Part shown: in pieces, positions 1-7,515 of the stretch | Layout of the letters: every line of letters starts with the position of its first letter | Position numbering within the stretch: the first letter of the stretch is position 1 | Assembly (NCBI GenBank): GCA_001465025.1 | Contig: LNDO01000109.1 | Span: 1-53,228, forward strand | DNA: 53,228 nucleotides | From: Pseudomonas sp. Ga0074129 | GTDB taxonomy: Bacteria; Pseudomonadota; Gammaproteobacteria; Pseudomonadales; Pseudomonadaceae | Direction: 5' to 3' | Made by a program: the position numbers and the translations under genes | Notes under the pieces: model-generated | Databases searched by the model: none | Told to the model about the DNA's origin: nothing | What the model saw: the letters and a program-made list of their open reading frames with translations, nothing else

Positions 1-374
1 TAGCGGACATGCTAACTCGTATCCGTAATGCCCAGATGGCTGAAAAGTCCGTCGTAAGCATGCCGTCTTCCACGTTGAAGGTGGCTGTAGCCAAAGTTTT
101 GAAAGACGAAGGTTATATTGCGGGTTATCAGATCAGCGGCGAAGTTAAGCCGCAGCTGTCCATCGAGCTGAAGTACTTCGAAGGCCGTCCGGTTATCGAA
201 GAAGTTAAGCGCGTAAGCCGTCCAGGCCTTCGCCAATACAAATCCGTCGATGATCTGCCGAAAGTTCGTGGCGGTCTCGGTGTATCCATCGTCTCCACCA
301 ACAAGGGTGTGATGACGGACCGCGCTGCGCGCGCTGCCGGTGTCGGCGGCGAAGTGCTCTGCACAGTGTTCTAA
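1..374 (+). CDS. rpsH: 30S ribosomal protein S8, 5' end outside window
   Basis: S8 binds the central domain of 16S rRNA and also represses translation of its own spc operon in the family. The frame is already open at the left edge (codons for Ala-Asp precede the first visible Met at 9), so the gene starts a few codons upstream of the window; Pseudomonas S8 is about 130 residues and about 123 are visible. The C-terminal signature [24 protein letters not shown] is intact in substance, and the gene stops with TAA at 372-374. rplF follows after 12 bp with an AGGGGGGAT ribosome-binding site. This is the first of several co-transcribed ribosomal genes and shows no damage. Confidence 0.97.
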   Translation, partial: ADMLTRIRNAQMAEKSVVSMPSSTLKVAVAKVLKDEGYIAGYQISGEVKPQLSIELKYFEGRPVIEEVKRVSRPGLRQYKSVDDLPKVRGGLGVSIVSTNKGVMTDRAARAAGVGGEVLCTVF

Positions 375-386
375 GGGGGGATAAGC

Positions 387-1073
387 ATGTCTCGCGTTGC
401 TAAGAACCCCGTAAAGCTGCCCGCTGGTGTTGAGATCAATCTCGCCGGCCAACAGCTTTCGGTGAAGGGTGCCAAGGGCACTCTCGAACTGAATGTTCAC
501 TCGTCCGTTGAAGTCCTGCAAGAAGCTGGTGAGCTGCGTTTCGCTGCTCGCAATGGCGATCAGCAGACTCGTGCAATGGCCGGTACCACTCGCGCCCTGG
601 TCAACAATATGGTGATCGGTGTTAGCACTGGCTTTGAGCGTAAGCTGCAGCTGGTTGGTGTTGGTTACAAAGCGCAAGCCAAAGGTCAGGTGCTAAACCT
701 CGCTCTCGGCTTCTCCCATCCGATCGACTATGAGTTGCCGGACGGTGTAGTAGCTGAAACCCCTACCCAGACCGAGATCCTGATTAAGGGTGTCGACAAA
801 CAACTGGTTGGTCAGGTGGCTGCGGAGATTCGTGACTTCCGTCGTCCTGAACCTTACAAGGGCAAAGGTGTTCGTTACGCTGACGAAGTCGTCCGCCGTA
901 AAGAAGCCAAGAAGAATGCGTCGCGCTCGCAAAGCACGCCTGAAAATGCACGAGCTCGAAGCCGTGCGTCTCTGCGTGTATCGCTCTTCGCAGCACATCT
1001 ATGCCCAGGTCATTTCGGCCGACGGCAGCAAGGTTCTGGCCAGCGCCTCTACCTTGGACAAAGCACTGCGTGA
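387..1073 (+). CDS. rplF: 50S ribosomal protein L6, 3' end lost by a gap and read through
   Basis: L6 sits near the GTPase-associated centre of the large subunit. Residues 1-175 match Pseudomonas L6 throughout, up to [14 protein letters not shown]. The normal protein ends there (about 177 residues). Here, at about position 914-917, the stop codon and the spacer to rplR are missing, and the frame runs on for about 50 unrelated residues that are the rplR gene read in another frame, ending at 1073. What is seen is a 228-codon frame; what is inferred is that the real L6 ends near 918 and that a few tens of bases are absent from this sequence. An essential protein with an abrupt foreign tail suggests an assembly defect more than biology. 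Confidence 0.9.
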   Translation: MSRVAKNPVKLPAGVEINLAGQQLSVKGAKGTLELNVHSSVEVLQEAGELRFAARNGDQQTRAMAGTTRALVNNMVIGVSTGFERKLQLVGVGYKAQAKGQVLNLALGFSHPIDYELPDGVVAETPTQTEILIKGVDKQLVGQVAAEIRDFRRPEPYKGKGVRYADEVVRRKEAKKNASRSQSTPENARARSRASLRVSLFAAHLCPGHFGRRQQGSGQRLYLGQSTA

Positions 1074-1242
1074 CGGCGCCACTGGCAACGTCGACGCGGC
1101 CAAGAAAGTTGGTGAGCTGGTTGCCGAGCGCGCGAAAGCCGCTGGTGTAACTCAGGTTGCATTCGACCGTTCTGGCTTCAAGTACCACGGCCGCGTTAAG
1201 GCGCTGGCTGATGCTGCTCGTGAAGGCGGGCTGGAGTTCTAA
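916..1242 (+). CDS. rplR: 50S ribosomal protein L18, N-terminus lost by a gap
   Basis: L18 binds 5S rRNA and brings it to the large subunit. From [18 protein letters not shown] to the end ([22 protein letters not shown]) the sequence is a full match to Pseudomonas L18 (normally 116 residues). The first eight or so residues, the true start codon and the ribosome-binding site are missing because the sequence jumps from the last codons of rplF straight into rplR. The junction happens to create an ATG at 916, which would give 108 residues, but it has no upstream Shine-Dalgarno of its own. The frame is out of phase with rplF. rpsE follows 3 bp after the stop. Confidence 0.88.
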   Translation: MRRARKARLKMHELEAVRLCVYRSSQHIYAQVISADGSKVLASASTLDKALRDGATGNVDAAKKVGELVAERAKAAGVTQVAFDRSGFKYHGRVKALADAAREGGLEF

Positions 1243-1245
1243 GTT

Positions 1246-1746
1246 ATGGCAAATAACGACCAAAAGCGCGACGAAGGCTATATCGAGAAGCTGGTACAGG
1301 TTAACCGCGTTGCCAAGACCGTTAAAGGCGGCCGTATCTTCACTTTCACCGCGTTGACCGTGGTAGGTGATGGTAAGGGTCGTGTTGGTTTCGGCCGTGG
1401 TAAATCCCGTGAAGTGCCTGCTGCCATCCAAAAGGCGATGGAGGCTGCTCGTCGCAACATGATTCAGGTAGACCTGAACGGCACCACGCTCCAGTACGCA
1501 ATGAAGTCTGCTCATGGCGCCTCCAAGGTGTACATGCAGCCTGCTTCTGAAGGTACCGGCATCATCGCTGGCGGCGCAATGCGTGCTGTTCTGGAAGTTG
1601 CTGGCGTGCAAAACGTTCTGGCTAAGTGCTACGGCTCGACTAACCCTGTGAACGTGGTTTACGCCACTTTCAAAGGTTTGAAAGCTATGCAGTCGCCTAG
1701 TTCTGTTGCGGCCAAGCGTGGCAAGAGCGTCGAGGAGATTCTCTAA
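1246..1746 (+). CDS. rpsE: 30S ribosomal protein S5
   Basis: S5 is a 16S rRNA-binding protein at the mRNA entry channel and matters for decoding fidelity. The 166-residue product is full length for Pseudomonas. It has the N-terminal double-stranded-RNA-binding fold ([32 protein letters not shown]) and the C-terminal half with [21 protein letters not shown]. It begins only 3 bp after the rplR stop and is followed 2 bp later by rpmD, the usual tight spc order. No gap or frameshift is present, in contrast to its neighbours on both sides. Confidence 0.97.
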   Translation: MANNDQKRDEGYIEKLVQVNRVAKTVKGGRIFTFTALTVVGDGKGRVGFGRGKSREVPAAIQKAMEAARRNMIQVDLNGTTLQYAMKSAHGASKVYMQPASEGTGIIAGGAMRAVLEVAGVQNVLAKCYGSTNPVNVVYATFKGLKAMQSPSSVAAKRGKSVEEIL

Positions 1747-1748
1747 TC

Positions 1749-1928
1749 ATGGCTAACACCGTAAAAGTTACGCTGGTAAAAAGCATGACCGGTCGTATTC
1801 CAAACCACAAACTCTGCGTCAAGGGTTTGGGTCTGCGTCGTATCGGTCACACCGTAGAAGTGCTGGATACTCCTGAGAATCGCGGGATGATCAACAAGGC
1901 TTACTACATGCTGCGAGTCGAGGGTTAA
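1749..1928 (+). CDS. rpmD: 50S ribosomal protein L30
   Basis: A 59-residue protein translated from ATG 1749 to TAA 1926-1928, beginning [20 protein letters not shown] and ending [12 protein letters not shown]. It matches L30, a small late-assembling large-subunit protein, along its whole length (58 residues in P. aeruginosa). The start lies 2 bp after the rpsE stop, and the GAGGAG inside the last codons of rpsE serves as ribosome-binding site. rplO begins 3 bp downstream. The gene is intact. Confidence 0.96.
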   Translation: MANTVKVTLVKSMTGRIPNHKLCVKGLGLRRIGHTVEVLDTPENRGMINKAYYMLRVEG

Positions 1929-1931
1929 TTC

Positions 1932-2334
1932 ATGTACCTGAACGATTTGAGTCCTGCGCCGGGTTCCCGTCGCGAGAAGCACCGTCCGGGCCGTGGTATC
2001 GGTAGCGGTTTGGGTAAGACTGGTGGCCGGCACTATTGCTCCGGGTTTTGAAGGCGGCCAGCAGCCTCTGCACCGCCGTCTGCCTAAGTTCGGCTTCGTT
2101 TCTTTGAAAGCTATGGATCGCGCCCAAGTGCGTACGTCCGAGCTGAATAAAATCGAAGGCGGCATTGTCACTCTGCAGTCGCTGAAGGATGCCAACCTGA
2201 TTAACCAAAACGTACAGCGCGTGAAAGTCATGCTGTCCGGTGAGGTTACTCAAGCGGTCACCCTTAAAGGTATCGCCGTCACCAAAGGTGCGCGCGCGGC
2301 TATCGAAGCAGCTGGCGGTAAGTTCGAGGAATAA
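1932..2334 (+). pseudogene. rplO: 50S ribosomal protein L15, frameshifted by a gap of about 32 bp
   Basis: L15 is an early-assembly large-subunit protein. ATG 1932 opens [20 protein letters not shown] and runs to LGKTGGR; then, at about 2028-2031, the frame changes and meets TGA within a few codons. The rest of L15 ([22 protein letters not shown] to [12 protein letters not shown]) continues in another frame to TAA 2332-2334. Comparison with Pseudomonas L15 (144 residues) indicates loss of roughly the RGHKGQTSRSGG segment, about 32 bp, not a multiple of three. That Gly-rich stretch contacts rRNA, so a true loss would be severe. The stretches on either side are perfect, which argues for a sequence gap. 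Confidence 0.88.
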
Positions 2335-3553
2335 ATGGCTAAGCAAGGTGCTCTCTCAGCGCTCAGCAATGGCGGGTTATCCGAGCTCTGGGCTCGTCGG
2401 ATAGGTGCACACATCCCGGTTCCCGGTATCAACCCCGATCGGCTGGCAGACCTGTTTCGACAGAATGAGGGGACCATTCTTAGCTTGTTCAACATGTTTT
2501 CCGGTGGCGCGCTGGAGCGCATGAGTATTTTTGCATTGGGGATCATGCCGTACATTTCGGCGTCGATCATCATGCAGCTCATGACCGCTGTCAGCCCGCA
2601 GCTGGAGCAGTTGAAGAAGGAAGGTGAAGCTGGCCGTCGTAAGATTAGCCAGTACACCCGTATCGGTATGTCCGTTGGTTTGGCCAGTCAGGGCGTAGCG
2701 TTTTCAGTCGATTTTGGCTTCCACTTCGTTGCGATCACCACATTTGTGTCGGGCGCGATGTTCATGATGTGGCTTGGCGAACAAATCACTGAGCGCGGTG
2801 TTGGCAACGGTATTTCGATGCTGATTTTTGCAGGCATCGTGGCCGGTCTGCCGTCGGCAATTGGGCAGTCTTTTGAGTCTGCTCGACAGGGCGATATCAA
2901 TATTTTTGCCCTGATTGCCATCGGTTTGCTGGCAGTAGCGATTATCGGTTTTGTGGTCTTCATTGAGCGTGGCCAGCGTCGCATTGCTGTGCATTACGCC
3001 AAGCGTCAGCAGGGCCGTAAGGTCTTCGCTGCGCAAACAAGCCACTTGCCGTTGAAGGTGAATATGGCGGGTGTTATCCCGGCCATTTTTGCCAGCAGCC
3101 TTCTGTTATTCCCGGCTTCGCTGGGTGCCTGGTTTGGTCAGTCTGAGGGTATGGGCTGGCTGCAGGATATTTCGCAGGCTATCGCTCCTGGTCAGCCGTT
3201 GAACATTTTGCTGTTTAGTGCAGGGATTATCTTTTTCTGCTTCTTCTACACAGCGTTGATGTTTAACCCGAAAGACGTAGCGGAAAACCTGAAGAAGTCC
3301 GGTGCCTTTATTCCGGGTATCCGTCCCGGTGAGCAATCGGCGCGCTATATCGATGGCGTGTTGCTTGTTGCCCCAGTTCTTGGTGGTGGCTGCCAACGTA
3401 CCGTTCTATCTTGGCGGGACCTCGTTGCTGATCGTGGTCGTGGTTGTGATGGACTTTATGTCGCAAGTACAATCGCACCTCGTTTCGCACCAGTACGAAT
3501 CCCTGATGAAGAAAGCCAACCTGAAGGGCTACGGCAGCGGCATGCTGCGCTGA
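2335..3553 (+). pseudogene. secY: SecY translocase channel with three gaps, last one frameshifting
   Basis: SecY is the pore of the SecYEG protein translocase (normally about 442 residues, ten membrane helices). The frame opens at ATG 2335, one base after the rplO stop, with [14 protein letters not shown]. Three stretches present in other Pseudomonas SecY are absent: about 11 residues of helix 1 after ELWAR (about 2397, in frame), about 11 residues after ISQYTR (about 2661, in frame), and about 44 bp after RYIDGVL (about 3361), which shifts the frame. The correct C-terminus ([18 protein letters not shown] to [10 protein letters not shown]) continues in the other frame to TGA 3551-3553. The shifted frame instead reads on into rpmJ. 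An essential channel cannot work like this; a sequence defect is the likely cause. Confidence 0.9.
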
Positions 3554-3579
3554 AGTCCATAAGGTTCGAGGAGTTGGTG

Positions 3580-3696
3580 ATGAAAGTTCGTGCATCGGTG
3601 AAAAAGCTGTGCCGTAACTGCAAAATTATTCGTCGCGAAGGTGTTGTGCGAGTGATTTGCAGCGCGGAACCGCGTCACAAGCAGCGCCAAGGCTGA
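3580..3696 (+). CDS. rpmJ: 50S ribosomal protein L36
   Basis: A 38-residue protein from ATG 3580 to TGA 3694-3696. It is the zinc-ribbon form of L36, with Cys-Cys-Cys-His ligands visible as C11, C14, C27 and H33 (KLCRNCK ... [14 protein letters not shown]). It lies 26 bp after the natural secY stop with a GAGG ribosome-binding site. Because of the frameshift in secY, the secY reading frame now passes in frame through this gene, so a long fused secY-rpmJ frame appears; that fusion is a by-product of the gap. A hairpin follows before rpsM. Confidence 0.96.
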
Positions 3697-3716
3697 GTGT
3701 GATTGAGCGTTACAAG

Positions 3717-3740
3717 CCCGGCAGCTAGTGCGCTGCCGGG
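3717..3740 (+). terminator. Hairpin between rpmJ and rpsM (spc/alpha boundary)
   Basis: The arms CCCGGCAGC and GCTGCCGGG form a strong GC stem with a short loop, followed by T-rich sequence (TTGATTATTTGTTATT). It lies between the end of the spc operon and the first gene of the alpha operon, so it probably terminates or attenuates spc transcripts. The T-tract is interrupted, so read-through is likely. Confidence 0.65.
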
Positions 3741-3828
3741 TTGATTATTTGTTATTACAGCGTTAATATCTCGCGCCCTATTTCTTGGCTTCCGGGGCGT
3801 AGGTAGCTGTCAATTGGAGTTCCACTGA

Positions 3829-4185
3829 ATGGCCCGTATTGCAGGCGTTAACATTCCGGATAACAAGCACACTGTTATCTCGTTGACCTACATCTTTGGT
3901 GTTGGTCGCACCACTGCACAGAAAATCTGTGCTGCTACCGGTGTTAATCCGGCAGCTAAAATCAAAGATCTCTCTGACGAGCAGATCGAGCAGCTGCGTG
4001 GCGAAGTGGCCAAGGTTAATACCGAAGGCGACCTGCGTCGTGAAGTGAACATGAAAATCAAGCGCTTGATGGACCTGGGTTGCTATCGCGGCCTGCGTCA
4101 TCGTCGTGGTCTTCCGGTCCGCGGTCAGCGTACCAAGACCAACGCGCGTACCCGTAAGGGCCCGCGTAAGCCGATCCGCAAGTAA
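3829..4185 (+). CDS. rpsM: 30S ribosomal protein S13
   Basis: S13 sits in the head of the small subunit and contacts the P-site tRNA and bridge B1. The 118-residue product matches Pseudomonas S13 in full, from [19 protein letters not shown] to the basic tail [25 protein letters not shown] ribosome-binding site lies about 10 bases before ATG 3829. It is the first gene of the alpha operon after a 132 bp gap that holds the hairpin at 3717 and presumably a promoter. No gap is present in this gene. Confidence 0.97.
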   Translation: MARIAGVNIPDNKHTVISLTYIFGVGRTTAQKICAATGVNPAAKIKDLSDEQIEQLRGEVAKVNTEGDLRREVNMKIKRLMDLGCYRGLRHRRGLPVRGQRTKTNARTRKGPRKPIRK

Positions 4186-4215
4186 TCGCATTCGCGCATC
4201 GACAGGAATCTAGTC

Positions 4216-4605
4216 ATGGCAAAACCTGCTGCTCGTACTCGTAAAAAAGTAAAAAAGACGGTGGTTGATGGCATCGCCCACATCCACGCTTCTTTCAACA
4301 ACACAATCGTGACCATTACTGACCGTCAGGGCAACGCCCTATCCTGGGCTACCTCTGGTGGTTCGGGTTTCCGCGGCTCGCGTAAAAGCACCCCGTTCGC
4401 TGCCCAGGTGGCTGCTGAGCGTGCTGGTCAAGCTGCGCTGGAATACGGTCTGAAGAACCTCGACGTTAACGTCAAGGGTCCAGGTCCGGGTCGTGAGTCC
4501 GCTGTCCGTGCTTTGAACGGCTGTGGCTATAAGATCGCCAGCATCACCGATGTGACGCCAATCCCGCATAACGGGTGCCGTCCTTCGAAGAAGCGTCGCG
4601 TGTAA
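4216..4605 (+). CDS. rpsK: 30S ribosomal protein S11
   Basis: S11 forms part of the small-subunit platform near the E site. The 129-residue product is full length, with the conserved core [21 protein letters not shown] and the C-terminus [15 protein letters not shown]. An AGGAA ribosome-binding site precedes ATG 4216, 30 bp after rpsM. The sequence is intact; rpsD follows after 17 bp. Confidence 0.97.
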   Translation: MAKPAARTRKKVKKTVVDGIAHIHASFNNTIVTITDRQGNALSWATSGGSGFRGSRKSTPFAAQVAAERAGQAALEYGLKNLDVNVKGPGPGRESAVRALNGCGYKIASITDVTPIPHNGCRPSKKRRV

Positions 4606-4619
4606 TCAGGAGACAGTGA

Positions 4620-5196
<577 letters not shown>

Positions 5197-5218
5197 GGGC
5201 TAGAAAATAGGTGCATCC

Positions 5219-6180
5219 ATGCAGATTTCGGTAAATGAGTTCCTGACCCCCCGTCACATTGATGTGCAGGTGGTCAGTTCGACCCGCGCCAAGATCACTC
5301 TCGAGCCTCTCGAGCGTGGCTTTGGCCATACGCTGGGCAACGCGCTGCGTCGCATCCTATTGACGGTGTACTCCATGAGTACAGCGCCATCGAAGGTGTT
5401 CAGGAAGACGTAATTGAAATCCTGCTCAACCTTAAAGGTCTGGCTTTCAAACTGCACGGTCGTGACGAAGTGACGTTGACTCTGGCGAAGAAGGGCTCGG
5501 GCGTAGTTACCGCTGCCGATATTCAGCTGGATCACGATGTCGAAATCGTCAATGGCGACCACGTAATCGCCAACCTGGCTTCCACTGGCGCGCTGAACAT
5601 GAAGCTCACCATAGCTCGTGGTCGCGGCTATGAGCCGGCTGACGCTCGTCAGAGCGATGAAGACGAAAGCCGCAGCATTGGTCGCTTGCAGCTGGATGCT
5701 TCGTTCAGCCCGGTACGCCGTGTGTCGTACGTGGTGGAAAATGCTCGTGTTGAGCAGCGTACCAACTTGGACAAACTGGTTATCGACCTGGAAACCAACG
5801 GTACTCTGGATCCGGAAGAGGCTATTCGCCGTGCTGCAACCATCCTGCAACAGCAGTTGGCTGCATTCGTCGACCTCAAAGGTGACAGTGAGCCTGTTGT
5901 TATCGAGCAGGAAGATGAGATCGATCCGATCCTCCTCCGTCCGGTTGATGACCTGGAACTGACTGTACGTTCGGCTAACTGCCTCAAAGCAGAGAACATT
6001 TACTACATCGGCGATCTGATTCAGCGCACCGAAGTAGAACTGTTGAAAACGCCGAACTTGGGCAAGAAATCCCTGACTGAAATCAAGGATGTTCTGGCTT
6101 CTCGCGGTCTGTCCCTCGGTATGCGCCTCGACAACTGGCCGCCGGCAAGTCTGAAGAAAGACGATAAGGCGACTGCCTGA
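5219..6180 (+). pseudogene. rpoA: RNA polymerase alpha subunit, frameshifted by a gap of about 40 bp
   Basis: The alpha subunit scaffolds RNA polymerase assembly (N-terminal domain) and binds UP elements and activators (C-terminal domain). ATG 5219 opens [20 protein letters not shown] and continues to [13 protein letters not shown]; at about 5359-5363 about 40 bp are missing (the SSMPGCAVVEAEI region in relatives) and the frame stops at 5411-5413. The rest, from [20 protein letters not shown] through the C-terminal domain ([22 protein letters not shown] ... LGKKSLTEI) to TGA 6178-6180, is intact in another frame. The normal protein is 333 residues. A cell could not live on this copy, so either it is a sequencing gap or another copy exists. 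Confidence 0.9.
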
Positions 6181-6222
6181 TCGTCATCATCACCGAACGT
6201 GAGTTTGGTAAGGAATTGAACC

Positions 6223-6609
6223 ATGCGTCATCGTAAAAGTGGCCGTCACCTCAGCCGCACCAGCGCACACCGCAAGGCCATGTTCCAGAACATGGCGGTA
6301 TCGCTGTTCGAGCATGAGCTGATCAAAACTACTCTGCCGAAAGCCAAAGAGCTGCGTCGCGTTGCCGAGCCGCTTATCACTCTGGCTAAAGAAGACAGCG
6401 TTGCAAACCGTCGTCTGGCCTTCGACCGTACGCGTTCGAAAGCCATCGTTGGTAAGCTGTTTAACGATCTGGGCAAGCGCTACGCCACCCGTCAGGGCGG
6501 TTACCTGCGTATTCTCAAGTGCGGTTTCCGTACTGGCGACAATGCTCCAATGGCTTATGTTGAGCTGGTTGACCGTCCGGTCGCTGGTGCAGCGGTAGAC
6601 GCTGAGTAA
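6223..6609 (+). CDS. rplQ: 50S ribosomal protein L17
   Basis: L17 lies near the peptide exit tunnel. The 128-residue product matches Pseudomonas L17 in full ([20 protein letters not shown] ... [16 protein letters not shown]), with only the usual variable C-terminal tail. It starts 42 bp after rpoA with an AAGGAATTG site and is the last gene of the alpha operon; a clear terminator follows. No gap is present here or anywhere further right in the window up to about 53.1 kb. Confidence 0.97.
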   Translation: MRHRKSGRHLSRTSAHRKAMFQNMAVSLFEHELIKTTLPKAKELRRVAEPLITLAKEDSVANRRLAFDRTRSKAIVGKLFNDLGKRYATRQGGYLRILKCGFRTGDNAPMAYVELVDRPVAGAAVDAE

Positions 6610-6624
6610 GTTGCAGGTTGTATG

Positions 6625-6651
6625 AAAAACCGGGCCTTGGCCCGGTTTTTT
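6625..6651 (+). terminator. Rho-independent terminator of the alpha operon
   Basis: AAAACCGGGCC-TT-GGCCCGGTTTTTTG: a nearly perfect GC stem flanked by A's and followed by six T's, 15 bp after the rplQ stop. A classic terminator closing the spc-alpha transcript. Confidence 0.9.
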
Positions 6652-6926
6652 GTTATCTGGGCGTTGGTAATTAGTTCTGCTGGTGTTTTATGTGGCGGCC
6701 TGTAATTGGTTGCCCTGCTAATCTGCTTGGAGGCAATTGTTGGTTAGGTGCACTTAATGCAGCTCGATCAATGGTCACGTGCGCAGGTTGCAGGGTGGGT
6801 TGCCCCTTTTATTGTTGATATGCCCGATTTCGTGCCTGCAACGCTGTTTGGTTTTTAGCTTGACCGTTTTGCAGGCGCGCCACAGCATAGCCCCATGAAT
6901 GATGTGTTTTTGTGAGGATTTGAGCC
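6652..6926. other. Intergenic space rplQ-ftnA; no catalase gene
   Basis: About 275 bp without a plausible gene. It should hold the ferritin promoter; I see no well-formed regulator site. In P. aeruginosa, from memory, the major catalase gene katA lies exactly here between rplQ and the ferritin gene; it is absent from this genome at this place and I see no remnant of it. Confidence 0.6.
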
Positions 6927-7391
6927 ATGAAAGGTCATGCAGAAGTTATCGATTACTTGAAAATGCTGCTCAAGGGTGAGCTTGCGGCTCGTGATCAATA
7001 TTTCGTGCACTCACGTCTGTATGAAGACTGGGGTTTCGCAAAGCTGTATGAGCGTATCAATCATGAAATGGAGGAAGAGACTCAGCACGCTGACGCCATC
7101 CTCAAGCGCATTCTGTTTCTTGAGGGTGCGCCGGATATGGTGCCTGACAGCTTCCATTTTGGTCAGACAGTCCCCGAGATGCTCAAGCTCGACCTAGCGC
7201 TTGAGTACCATGTGCGCGCCGCGCTGAGTAAGGGTATTGCGCTGTGCGAGCAGCACCAGGATTATCAAACCCGCGATATTTTGTTGGTTCAGCTCAAAGA
7301 CACTGAAGAAGATCATGCTTATTGGCTGGAAGCCCAATTGGGATTGATCGAGAGAGTGGGTCTGGAGAATTATTTGCAAAGTCAGATGTAA
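6927..7391 (+). CDS. ftnA: Ferritin-like iron storage protein (FtnA/BfrA type)
   Basis: A 154-residue four-helix ferritin that oxidises Fe(II) and stores iron in a 24-subunit shell in the cytoplasm. Ferroxidase ligands are visible at E18, E51, H54, about E93, E127 and H130 ([18 protein letters not shown]). Bacterioferritins carry heme through Met52; here residue 52 is Thr, so this belongs to the heme-free type like P. aeruginosa PA4235, which older annotation calls bfrA. ATG 6927 follows GAGGA. The gene has its own terminator, shared tail-to-tail with uvrA, and probably stands alone. Confidence 0.92.
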   Translation: MKGHAEVIDYLKMLLKGELAARDQYFVHSRLYEDWGFAKLYERINHEMEEETQHADAILKRILFLEGAPDMVPDSFHFGQTVPEMLKLDLALEYHVRAALSKGIALCEQHQDYQTRDILLVQLKDTEEDHAYWLEAQLGLIERVGLENYLQSQM

Positions 7392-7447
7392 GCGTTAAAG
7401 CGCGTGGCCGTGCTTACAGGTCTTACTCGGCAAAAAGTGTGCAAGTG

Positions 7448-7486
7448 AAAAAGCCAGAGCGGAGGTGATCCGCTCTGGCTTTTTTG
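7448..7486. terminator. Bidirectional terminator between ftnA and uvrA
   Basis: AAAAAGCCAGAGCGGA-GGTGA-TCCGCTCTGGCTTTTTT: a perfect 12-bp stem bounded by A's on the left and T's on the right, placed between two convergent genes. It can stop transcription from both. Confidence 0.9.
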
Positions 7487-7515
7487 TGGCGTGCTGCTTG
7501 AGTTTTTTTCTGTAG

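Noticed and set aside
2335-3696. A 453-codon SecY fused to L36 as a real protein
   Set aside because: The junction part matches neither family, the true SecY C-terminus lies in another frame, and L36 has its own ribosome-binding site and start. The fusion is a result of the gap at about 3361.
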